Below, piece by piece: positions 12,101 to 22,317 of a stretch of DNA of 64,000 bases. The DNA is from Limnoperna fortunei (Eukaryota; Mollusca; Bivalvia; Mytilida; Modiolidae), in assembly GCA_944474755.1 (NCBI GenBank), contig OX104122.1, positions 20,237,714 through 20,301,713 of the forward strand. The letters are read 5' to 3'. Position 1 is the first letter of the stretch. Every line of letters starts with the position of its first letter. Made by a program: the position numbers and the translations under genes. The notes beneath the pieces are model-generated. The model made no database searches. It was not told where the DNA came from and saw only the letters and a list, made by a program, of their open reading frames with translations.

Positions 12101-14428
12101 TGTGACCGGGGCTTCTTGCTGGTCAGTGTGTGTCTCATTGATGAGACGGGTGACTGAGGCGACGATGCCGTACAATGAATGGCGATGACTGTAGTTAGTC
12201 GGATGCCAATTTTCCAGAGCGACTTACTTTGGCGTAGGGTTGACTCTCAAACTCAAATACGATAAATGATTTAATGATCCAGTACAGACTAATTTTACAA
12301 TAGTGGATATGTCAGTAACAGAGTTCTGACTCCAACTGACAAAATATGTTTTATCATCATATTTATACAGGAAAACTAATATGACCTATAATACTCAATT
12401 CAATTTGACACATGGTTTGACTTGATTAACATATTTTCTTTATAATTAACACTGTAATGTCTAATTGGATTAAGTTGCATAAGTGGCAGATAATTACAGG
12501 TAAAAGGTGTCATATCTTTTAACACAATAATGTCTAATGGATTAAATTTACACAAGAGAAAGATAAAAGGTAAAATGTGTCACTCATTAATTACATGTTC
12601 AAAATGGAATGTTAAACATCAAAGAAGATTAAAAACCTGTATAAAAATACATAGTACAAAAATACTGAAAATAATGAAAGATTGATGTATAAAATTTTGT
12701 CTATATTTCACTCGGTCATATTTGCCTCTCCTCCCGGAAAACGCGTCCCCGCGTTTAGCACTCAATAAAATCCTCCTCCTATATTGTTAAATCTTCCACG
12801 ATGTTGAAAACGTTGTGGTTGGACTAATTGGTGTGGTTGAATTCTTAATTGCAAATTATCATTCTCGGTGTTTAATAATTGTATTCGATGTTTTAACTGT
12901 ACTATTTCCTCTGACAGATGTTGTAGGTGCACTGTTAAATTTTGTTTCTCTTCCCTTTCTTTGTTTATTTCTGCGGTATGTAGTAAATTGTTATGCTGAT
13001 ATCGTTCTGATAAAACATTGATAACATTATTCGCACTGTCCAACTCTTGCTGTAGCTGTTTGATTTTTTCTATATAATTTGTGACATTGTCCTTAGAAAA
13101 ATGCATTACACTCTCTGAAGAATCCCGATGAAATGTTTGTAATTGTTGCTCTAGCATGCGAGTTCTTTGCTCTGATGTTTCCTTGAGGTCTTTAAGTTCG
13201 TTTATTTTACTTTCTGTTGTTTTAGTTAAATTCGATAATTTTTCCTCTAATAACTGTACATGTTTTTTTATAACTGCTAGTCATATTTCTGTTTGATTCT
13301 TGTTGCTTCCTGAGTTTTTCCTTGATTGAGTTAAGTTCCAATTTAACAGATTGAGACTTATATATATCTAAACAATTATAAAACGACTTAGTTCTAACAT
13401 TTGAAAATGGTAGTTCTCGGAGAAGTTTCTTTTTGTCATTAAATTTTTGTATTCTTTCGTAGTCTCGTTTCTTTTTCTTATCTGATTTTTGTACTGGTCT
13501 TGTTATTCTTTGCATATATTTTGGAATTCGTGTTGCACACATCCTTGAAAAATGTCCACTTTTGTTGCATGAAAAGCAATGCTTTCTGAAAGCTGGGCAC
13601 AACTGAGACTGATGTTTATTTCCGCACCTTCCACAATATGGCAAATAGCACATTTGAAAATTCCATGGTTTCCATTGTGGTCGAAAGCTGTATTCCATTT
13701 CTGTACGTTCTGTGTTGTCAATAGATGTCTTGGGGAATTATCGCTTGTTGCTTGAGGTATCAGGAACGTGTGTTAACTAAGAAGTTAACGCGCCACGGAC
13801 TCTGCACCAACTGTGACCGGGGCTGCTTGCTGGTCGATGTGTGTCGTTGATGAGACGGGTGAATGAGGCGGCGATGCCGTACAATGAATGGCGATGACTG
13901 TAGTTAGTCGGATGCCAATTTTCCAGAGGAACTTACTTTGGCGTAGAGTTGACTCTCAAACTCAAATACGATAAATGATTTAATGATCCAGTACAGACTA
14001 ATTTTACAATAGTGGATATGTCAGTAACAGAGTTCTGACTCCAACTGACAAAATATGTTTTATCATCATATTTATACAGGAAAACTAATATGACCTATAA
14101 TACTCAATTCAATTTGGCACATGGTTTGACTTGATTAACATATTTTCTTTATAATTAACACTGTAATGTCTAATTGGATTAAGTTGCATAAGTGGCAGAT
14201 AATTACAGGTAAAAGGTGTCATATCTTTTAACACAATAATGTCTAATGGATTAAATTTACACAAGAGAAAGATAAAAGGTAAAATGTGTCACTCATTAAT
14301 TACATGTTCAAAATGGAATGTTAAACATCAAAGAAGATTAAAAACCTGTATAAAAATACATAGTACAAAAATACTGAAAATAATGAAAGATTGATGTATA
14401 AAATTTTGTCTATATTTCACTCGGTCAT
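12101..14428 (-). mobile_element. Compact non-autonomous LTR retrotransposon
   Basis: Two nearly identical direct repeats of about 618 bp (12101-12719 and 13812-14428) flank a 1.1-kb interior, and a 5-bp AATAT target-site duplication lies at 12096-12100 and 14429-14433. LTR ends are inverted (TGTGACCG and CGGTCAT). Transcription runs on the - strand: just inside the 13812 LTR is a candidate primer-binding site beginning TGGTGCAGAGTCCGTGG (2-nt offset), and just before the 12719 LTR is a purine-rich tract, GGGAGGAGAGG. The interior encodes only one zinc-knuckle/coiled-coil frame; protease, reverse transcriptase, RNase H and integrase are absent. Most LTR differences cluster in the first ~130 bp, so insertion looks fairly recent. 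It must have been mobilised in trans. Confidence 0.9.
12762..13698 (-). CDS. Gag-like zinc-knuckle / coiled-coil protein of the LTR element (one frameshift)
   Basis: The first segment (13698-13222) starts with two zinc knuckles: C22-x2-C25-x3-H29-x4-C34 and the classic CCHC C41-x2-C44-x4-H49-x4-C54. A Lys/Arg-rich stretch follows. The second segment, in another frame, continues to a stop at 12762 and is a Leu/Glu/Gln-rich coiled coil ending in a Gly/Phe/Arg tail. The frames connect at a run of seven T on the + strand (13263-13269), where the downstream frame is +1 to the first; coiled-coil character spans the junction. Either an indel broke a single ~300-residue protein or a +1 frameshift is used. 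Zinc knuckles at the N-terminus rather than after a capsid domain are unusual for Gag. Nucleic-acid binding and oligomerisation are inferred. Confidence 0.7.
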
Positions 14429-14816
14429 AATATTATGAATCCAATTTCATTTAGCGGTCTTAATGGTGTGATAAAGTTTTCATGCCATGATACGCTTTTT
14501 ATAAGGATTTATTAAAACAAATAGAACTACGGTTTCTCATCAACTTATATGCGATTAATCATGAGTTTACGTCAGAATTGTATTTTTTTGCAATAATGTC
14601 GTTTCATTCATATTTACACCATCTCCGAAATTTCCTTGACCAGTCATGTAAGGCAAATTTTGTTTATGTCAAGCAAAATATTACTGTAAATATAACAGTA
14701 AGTTTGTCGGAAAAAAGTCTCAAAAATGATTGAACGGCTGGCAAAAATGTGTGAGGTCAAATTTTAATTACAATATTTGCATGTGAAATTTATCTAAAAA
14801 TAATCCTAGTATCTCG

Positions 14817-14857
14817 CAGGGACAGTCTATACTAACTACTAGTATAGACTGTCCCTG
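14817..14857. repeat. Perfect 18-bp hairpin flanked by direct repeat
   Basis: Arms of 18 bp (14817-14834 and 14840-14857, CAGGGACAGTCTATACTA and its exact complement) surround a 5-nt loop, ACTAC. A 7-bp direct repeat, TATCTCG, abuts both sides, as a target-site duplication would. The perfection of the arms implies recent origin. Confidence 0.85.
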
Positions 14858-14861
14858 TATC

Positions 14862-16340
14862 TCGTAACATTTTAAATTGCGCAAATGAAGTGCATGAAAA
14901 TCGTGTTCACTTTCGTTAATAAATCATCTCGATCCATTTTCCGAACCATTTTTATTTTTTAATGTTCAATCACGTTTAAAACAACTATATTTGTGGACAA
15001 GAAATATGAAAAAAAAACGAATTCTGAAATGAAAATAAATACAAGCTTTTACTAAATAGATTAAAAAATTTTTTTTCAATTGACATAAAAAACATTTTTG
15101 TCTATAAGGTACATGCTTTTTGCCCGCGGGTGCACTTATAACTATTGTTGTTATGATACTATAAAGCGGCGATAAAAATAAGGAAAGCACATTCATACAG
15201 TTTTACATCCACATCATTCAACTTTATTGAATGTTTGAATATGCATTACACAATGCGCATCCGTTCTGCCAAATGTTTGTATTGTAGAACCAAGTTCGTT
15301 TTCAGCACCAATCTTTAACCAGTACAACTTATTTATGAAATTTAACCCTCCTAGTTTTTAATCCGCGATCTTTTAAAACGTGGTCTATATATTAGAAATA
15401 TACTCTGCATATTATGGAGGAATTCGAAATTTCCACTTTGCCAGTTTTAAGGTTTTAAGCTGTATTCGTTACCAATGGTGCCCTTTATTATAATCAACTT
15501 CTAGTAGCATACGCATTTCAAGTTGGAGTTTTATAATTAATGGAATGTTTCTGTATGAATTTATACTATGGTAATATTTCAGACACTGCACAATTTTCAG
15601 TTGTTTTGATTAATGCTTTTATCACGTATGAGATGCCGCAAACGGTTATAGGAATCACGATAAATTAAAAAAAATAATACAAAAAAGTGTACTATCAGTT
15701 TTTTATATAAATAACCATTGCCTTGAATGTATGTTATGATCGTTTTCTAAAATATATGTTCTGTTTGCAACCTTTACGATGTACGACCAAATTGTCACAT
15801 GCGATTCTTTAAGCAAATTCAGACAAAAAACACGAACACAATACAACTCTGGTTGCACTCCGGCAATTGCACTGCCTGCTTCTAATTATACACCCATCCA
15901 GTCACTCATTGTCACGTGATTTGCTGTCGCTCGATATAAAATATAGACAAATTTTTGGTCTGACCATGTTCTAATTCGCATAGAGCCCGCTCGCAATAAT
16001 CTATTTCTTAAATGGTACTGAAAATTGCGCTTATATATTAAATTTTAAGACACAGAAAAATTATTATTAGTACAGCGTTTTTTATAGAAGGCAACATAAG
16101 ACTGCGTGGGCATTTTCTGTTTTGTTACGTCTGCCTGTGTTAAAATTTTTTTCCGTTTTCACTAAAATCAAAATTACATGAGGACTACCAATCTTTAAAA
16201 TCGCATTATTTCCTGGTTCTTCCGTGACGTTTCACGGATACAATCTGGTAAATCACGATGATTGAAACATGTTTTTCAGCTGTGTCATAATTTGATAACT
16301 GTAATTATATCAAGTTTCATGTAAACGTTGTCACTTATAT
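14862..16340. other. Intergenic, upstream of the first cysteine-rich gene
   Basis: No gene is seen. A TATA-like GATATAAAATATAG lies near 15932-15945 and a TATATATA near 16338, either of which could serve the cysteine-rich peptide gene whose start is at 16376. No stronger promoter signal is visible. Confidence 0.4.
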
Positions 16341-16375
16341 ATATGGCAGCATTTTTCTACATAAGAAAAACGAAA

Positions 16376-19300
16376 ATGAACACACAGCTAATTCTTTGTG
16401 TTTTTATTATGGCAGCGTCAACTAGTTCTGGAAGTGATGTAGCAGACTCCAACACAGTTACAGTTCCTCTGATCGATGATATGAAAGCCCATGCGACATT
16501 AGACATGTCAAAAGCAAACGAAAACATGAAAAAATATGTTAAAAAAACAATTGAAGAAAAGATGGCACAGTTGGTGAAAACGAAACTGGGCGATCCGTTG
16601 TATGTTAAATTAACGGAGAATCTCAAAACATACGTTGTAAACTTGGAGAAGATAAAAGGTATGTTTAACTGTAATTCGATATCTATGCATGTGAATGGAC
16701 GAGAAAACATGGACCGAAAATACAATTGTTCAGCAGCATGTTTCATAAAGTTAAACGTCACTTATCAAAATTTTACATTAATATTAATGCCTGTTGATCA
16801 CGTGTATTGAAAGTTGATTATGACGGTTTCTTTCCATTTCCTTTGCCAGCCGAGGAAGCGAACTTGGGGACTACATTATGAACAAAGTCGGGTTTATTTT
16901 CTTATGTCACGTAGGAAAGTGAGTACACATATTTGTAAAGTACAAAACAGGCCGCAAAATGGTAATACAATCTAAAAAACCTGGGGTCTAGCTACAAAAA
17001 ATTGCTTTATGCCAAATTTGATTTATGACAAAGATTTATTCTAACACTAGAGGTGAATTTGGAGCTGATTTTTAACCTACAGAGCACAAAAGTTCGACTT
17101 CTTATATTGTAGATATACATATATTAAATTACAATGACTTTCTGATGTATCCAGGAACCTATAATGAGTCCCAGATTTATCTTATTAATAAGATAGAATC
17201 GCATCTTTAGTCTTGGACAGTAAAAGTTAGTATCTAGTTGCGTTGGTCGTTTCATTTTTAATCTTTATGTAGTAGCGTTAAGGGGATATGGCCTATATAA
17301 AGCTTAATAGGTATTTAGTGTTCGCATTTTACATATTAATTTAGGTTATGTTTCTTAGTCTTTCTATATGGGTCAGTTGTCAACACTGATAGAAGAAAAA
17401 AGTGCTTAACATTTCTGTTAATTGTATCAAAAAGTTTAAAAGAAAAATTTTGTATACAGCAAATTATCACCCAGCATTTATGACCGTTAGTCGTTACACA
17501 AGGAAAACTTATCTGCACCTAGCATACAGTAATGGACTCTATACACAGATAGTATAAATTGGCCGTCTGTAAATTTTTAAGAATGTTTGACTTGCCGGTT
17601 GTGAAAATATATAGCATAACTTAAATATGATAGTTGCTATCTTTTATAATTTTATATATGAAATAGTTGAATAATAGTCGAATTCAGAATACTTCATAAC
17701 ATGGGATTTTGCTTAAATAAAAAAATGTAAACTTGATTATTAGCTTTATGTGTTACACGATTGTAATTGCTTTACTGAATTGTAAATAAAGATGACACAT
17801 ATTTGTTAACATGTGTGATAGCTTTCATGTTAACATTGCAATAAGTTGACAACATTAAAGGCCCAATACTGTTATAAAATTATTCTTTTATTAGTCATTT
17901 TTTACTATTTTGTTCTATAGTAGATTCCAGCAATAAGATAAGTTTAGGATTGGACTATGACTGCCAAAACTATATTTATTAAATGACTAGACTCGATAAT
18001 GTTACAAAATTGTACTTTTTGTTTTCATCATCACATATTTATTTTTTTATCTATTGACACAGATTCTATAAAGATAAATAAGCACAAAGTGGCTCTGGCA
18101 ATGTGTTTAGGAATTTCGGCTGATGGTCGTGACGTTAGAGCTATCAAGAGAACGTTCTGTGATGGAACAAATGACGGCACTTGCGATAACATATGTAGAC
18201 GTATTGATAATAGGTATTACTGACATACGCAGTTATACTAGGGGATAACTTATATTGCTGTATAGACAGAAAAGTCACTTTCCTAATTATTGTTAATGGT
18301 TAAATTATACTGATTTTAATAGTTATTTTTACTGTTTCGTCAACACAGCGAGTAAAGGGGGTTAAAAAAAGGGACGCCTACTAGACTCAAACACCAGCTT
18401 TCTAAATTATACTATTCAAAAATGACATTGAAAGTCATTTCTTAGTTTTATACAATCGTTCTAACATAAGTTTAACAAAATATTATAAACAGAAACACCA
18501 TCAAATCTTGCTGTATTAGTATTCCGTACCTTTTCTGTACTTTATATTATCAATTTATAATTTTGCTGTCTTTTAATAACTCCAATACCCTCAACGGGAT
18601 TTTTTTGTACAGTGCCGGATTGACTTTTTTAAATATCTTGTGCGGATTGTATGGTTTAAAAAAAACTGAACAAAAAATTCAAACAAATTTCGTAAACACA
18701 TTTTACATTACACCAACTCCATGGTCGATGTACTGGTTATCAGCTACATTAACTTTAAATCAGCTACATTAACTTTAAATTGTCAAAATATCACAATTAA
18801 CTATATTATTTTCAGGCAAGTAATGAATTTTGTTCTCAGTATCTGACATTGTTGTTATTCTTATGGTTCTAGAAATAGATTAAAAAATTCATTTGTACAT
18901 ATTCAGTGGCTGAGTATCAATAGATGTCAATATAAAGTATTAGATGAATTGCAATTAATAAATATAAAAAATAGACTGTTTCTTTAGTCAATATCAACCT
19001 CGGACTACTTCCTCGATCGAAATCTCGTTTGAAAATTTTGTTTAAAATAACTACGTATTTTAATTGTTCTTTTCACGAAACGATATCTATAAGGTGAAAA
19101 TTCAGCCAGTTCAGCTTTTAGAAAATAATATGCTACAGATTTTTTTCTCGTGTATCATATAAACACTAAATTAAATATTTGTAAATATCTATATTCATTT
19201 AGATTGAGTTGTTTTGAAACAGTCCACATTCACATTAAAGACTCGATTGATTGATTGATTAATGGTGTTTAACGCCCGAGCAGCAATATTTATGCTATAT

Positions 19301-19413
19301 TCAGGCGATTTAAAGACTCGATGACGTACCTATCTGGACATAGATACCTCAGCGCTGGATGTAGCAGTACGGGTTGTGGACCAAACTTTTGTTGTTGCAT
19401 AATGATTAGCTAA
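16376..19413 (+). pseudogene. Secreted 10-cysteine peptide gene, interrupted by an insertion in exon 3
   Basis: Three exons: 16376-16658, 18063-18213 and 19203-19413, with phases 1 and 2 and consensus GT-AG ends. I chose ATG 16376 over the in-frame upstream ATG because a hydrophobic signal sequence follows it directly. Exon 1 encodes the signal and a ~75-residue Lys/Glu-rich helical, cysteine-free propeptide-like segment. Exons 2-3 encode the cysteine module, spaced C-x17-C-x7-C-x3-C-x8-C-x24-C-x4-C-x4-CCC if a 75-bp insertion (19248-19322) is disregarded. As it stands the insertion puts a TGA at 19252-19254, so the last five cysteines but one cluster are not translated. An AATAAA (19412-19417) overlaps the stop. 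The paralogue at 30.2 kb shares exon structure, phases and all ten cysteines. Antimicrobial function is only a guess from size and cysteine content. Confidence 0.75.
19248..19322. mobile_element. 62-bp SINE-tail-like insertion with 13-bp target-site duplication
   Basis: The 13-bp sequence TTAAAGACTCGAT occurs at 19235-19247 and again at 19310-19322. Between them lie 62 bp that open TGATTGATTGATTAATGGTG and continue with TTTAACGCCCGAGCAGC. This resembles the reverse complement of the 3' end of the local tRNA SINE family (compare 53118-53170). The insertion length of 75 bp is a multiple of three but introduces a TGA in exon 3 of the cysteine-rich gene. Confidence 0.85.
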
Positions 19414-20282
19414 TAAAATTTCTATATTCCTGATAATTGTCTTCCTTAGACTAAACGTTTACTTTCCATTACTGGCAAAATTCTGTCACCCTCTTGATTT
19501 TCAAGAACACCAGCCGTGTTGTTTCCGCAGGAATATATGTATTTACAATGTAACTTTTTATGCAAACGCGTTTAAAACGTTTTTATACTGCCCCTACTAA
19601 TCTATGAAATTTCAATACTTTTACAATTTTATTGCAAATTTGAATCACTATACATGAAAATGAACATTTGTCATATGCCAGTTAGATTTTTTCGGAGATC
19701 CATTTGTGCATGTTTTCTTCGTATATTGTAATCTGTGTATTTAAAATTTAAATTAAATTACATCATTATTTTGTGTAATACAATACAAACATTCCATTTG
19801 ATTGTTGTAAATGTACATGTACATGAAATTTTCCCAAGTAACATTGAATTGCGTGTATATGCCCGACACCTTGCTATTCCAGGTAGCAATGGAAAATATT
19901 CTTGTACACTGAAACCAATAGTATGTAGTATTTGTTACTTTATATTTTAACATTTAACACATGTGGATGTCACACGATCAGCTTACGGTCTGGAAATGAC
20001 ATTGCCTGATTTCTTATCTGTTGCTGTGACATTTTAAAATCGGATATGGAGACAAACTAGTATTCTTTTATCTCGACTTCGTGATCCTCTCCTCTGTCAA
20101 TCAGTTTTACTGTAGACTAAGCCATCTTTCAATGGCTCAAACAAACAAACAAACAAACACTACAAACAAATTCTTCATTTGTCAATTAAGACGCCCATTA
20201 AAATAAACAGTACAATAAAAACAGAATCAAAGTATGCAAATGATTAGAATTATTGGTCTTGATTTTAGGTAAATTAATCTGT

Positions 20283-20287
<5 letters not shown>
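19414..20287. other. Gene-free stretch
   Basis: No gene seen. A (CAAA)n tract near 20137-20158 may be the remnant tail of a SINE. A (TA)n microsatellite follows at 20288-20340. Confidence 0.45.

Positions 20288-20340
<53 letters not shown>
20288..20340. repeat. (TA)n microsatellite
   Basis: An uninterrupted run of about 26 TA dinucleotides at the 3' side of the tRNA-derived SINE. Confidence 0.95.
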
Positions 20341-20343
<3 letters not shown>

Positions 20344-20344
20344 G

Positions 20345-20545
20345 TCTGAAACATCAGAAATACAGGGTTAATATCAAATATTTATATATACGTCTACAAA
20401 TTAATCCCAACACTGTTTAAATTAGATTTTTAACACTGTCAAATTTTTGCGTTCCCTCAGCGGGATTCGAACTCACACTGTTGTGACACTGTGGCACCAA
20501 TTCGCCAGCGGTCTAGACCCCTCGGCCAAATCCGCTATAAATATA
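20345..20545 (-). mobile_element. tRNA-derived SINE of a second family
   Basis: On the - strand the head reads GCGGATTTGGCCGAGGGGTC (A-box-like, as in Leu/Ser tRNAs). About 60 bp later comes GTGTGAGTTCGAATCCCGCT (a good B box). A non-tRNA body with the CAGTGTT/TTAATTTG blocks follows, and the copy ends against the (TA)n microsatellite at 20288-20340, which may have grown from its tail. The extra length between the boxes and the continuation past the tRNA 3' end argue against a functional tRNA gene. Confidence 0.8.
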
Positions 20546-21103
20546 TATATAAACGGTCAAGAGTAGATGTACTAGACTTATTATGCTGTAATTGTGCATG
20601 GAGCACGAACGCACCATAAAACAACACTATTCTACCAACACTGATGCCTAGATTAAGAGCAACTCTTTTGAGGCTTGAATTCATTGAAGTTTTGTTGTCA
20701 GGTACTATGTATGGACCCCTCTCTCAATAGAACGCAACCCCATGTATGATTCCACAAAAGGGATGACAAACGAATCTCTTAAAGGAATATAAAGAAAGGA
20801 GATATAAGCATAGAAACATCTATATAAACACTATTGAAGCATTTTAACATGTTGAAGCTAGATGGTGTGTAATAACAAGACTAACTTTTATCAGCTTCTA
20901 AAGATTTCGGCTCGACAGAATTGCACCAGAGAACTCAGAAACTGAGTGTACAAGTTGTTCCTTCCTATGCGCCGACTTGTTTCTGCTTACAAGTAGCAGA
21001 TGTATTCAAGATAACAGTTGTTTTTAAACACGGCTTTTGAGTTTCGTCCTCAGATTTTGTACTTGCGTTCTCAGTATATACTTACATTCTTTATCATGAC
21101 TTA

Positions 21104-21331
21104 CGTCAATTTAATGTATTCAGCATTAAATTCCTTTATCGAAGGAAGACTGACTAGTATAGTTGTTGGCTGTTGTTGCTTTCGCTCTAGTATTCCTTAA
21201 ACACATGATTGGTGATTGGTTAAACCTGTCTTAAAATAGAAAAACCAAATCGAGGTTCGGTCTTTTTGAAAATCGTCTGCAAGGAGGTGACAGGAAAAAT
21301 GTCGGTTTGGCAATCTAAATTTTTTAATCCT
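21104..21331. repeat. ~228-bp segment duplicated at 26909-27134
   Basis: This segment, from GTCAATTTAATGTATTCAGC to GGCAATCTAAATTTTTTAA, recurs almost base for base at 26909-27134 in the same orientation. The sequences diverge abruptly on both sides. The first copy lies just before the LINE remnant. Confidence 0.9.
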
Positions 21332-21619
21332 TATTAATCTTCCATTCAACAACACTTCTTTGGAAGAAAAAATTGTTTAATTATCTTCCAAACCCAGAAA
21401 TCTCGAAAAATGTTATTTTGTTTCAGGATGGTTTTACAATTTCTTTAATTTTAGCACAACGGGAAGCATCGTGGAGCTCCCGACATTTTATCAATATCTT
21501 GTAATTCTAGTTTCATATTTCCCCTAAACAATAATAATAATAATGTTATGTTATGGACATATTAATACGAGTAAAGCATTTCTATTTAAATAAAAATAGG
21601 AATAAAGCCCTGCTTCCCT

Positions 21620-22149
21620 CCTATCACGGTCACAGCTTTTTTTGACAGTAAACCAATTGATAAAAGTGGTAAACTTCTTGAATACGTGTCAAGAATCTGG
21701 ATTAAAAATACTAAATGGTAGAACAATTGGAGATTTATTAGGAAAATACACTTTTGTGTTACATATAATGGATGTAGTGTGGATTATATTATTGTTTCTA
21801 ATGATATATTTTTGCTGATTTTACGGTACATGATTTCACTTCTTTATGAAACCATTGTATGTTAGTTGTTCATTGTTAACAAATTTTCATGTAAAGAGCA
21901 GCTTTCAAAATTCATTGGAACCACTTCCATGTAAATTTATATCGACAAAAGAATCGGTCTAACTGTATTCCCAGAATATAAATGGCATTGAAAGTAAACA
22001 AAAACTTGATACATTTATGACAACTAAATTTAATGACATTAATTTGTCTACTGATTCCTTAACCACAATTTTACAAGAAAATGCAAAAAAATCAGCTAAA
22101 ATTGTTAAACCCCCTAGCAACATTTAAAAAAAAAAAAAAAAATAAAATA

Positions 22150-22212
<63 letters not shown>

Positions 22213-22279
22213 AAAATATATATATAATATAATAAAACTAGACACGGGTTCTCAGATTCATGTAAAGATCTCAGGAACA

Positions 22280-22317
<38 letters not shown>

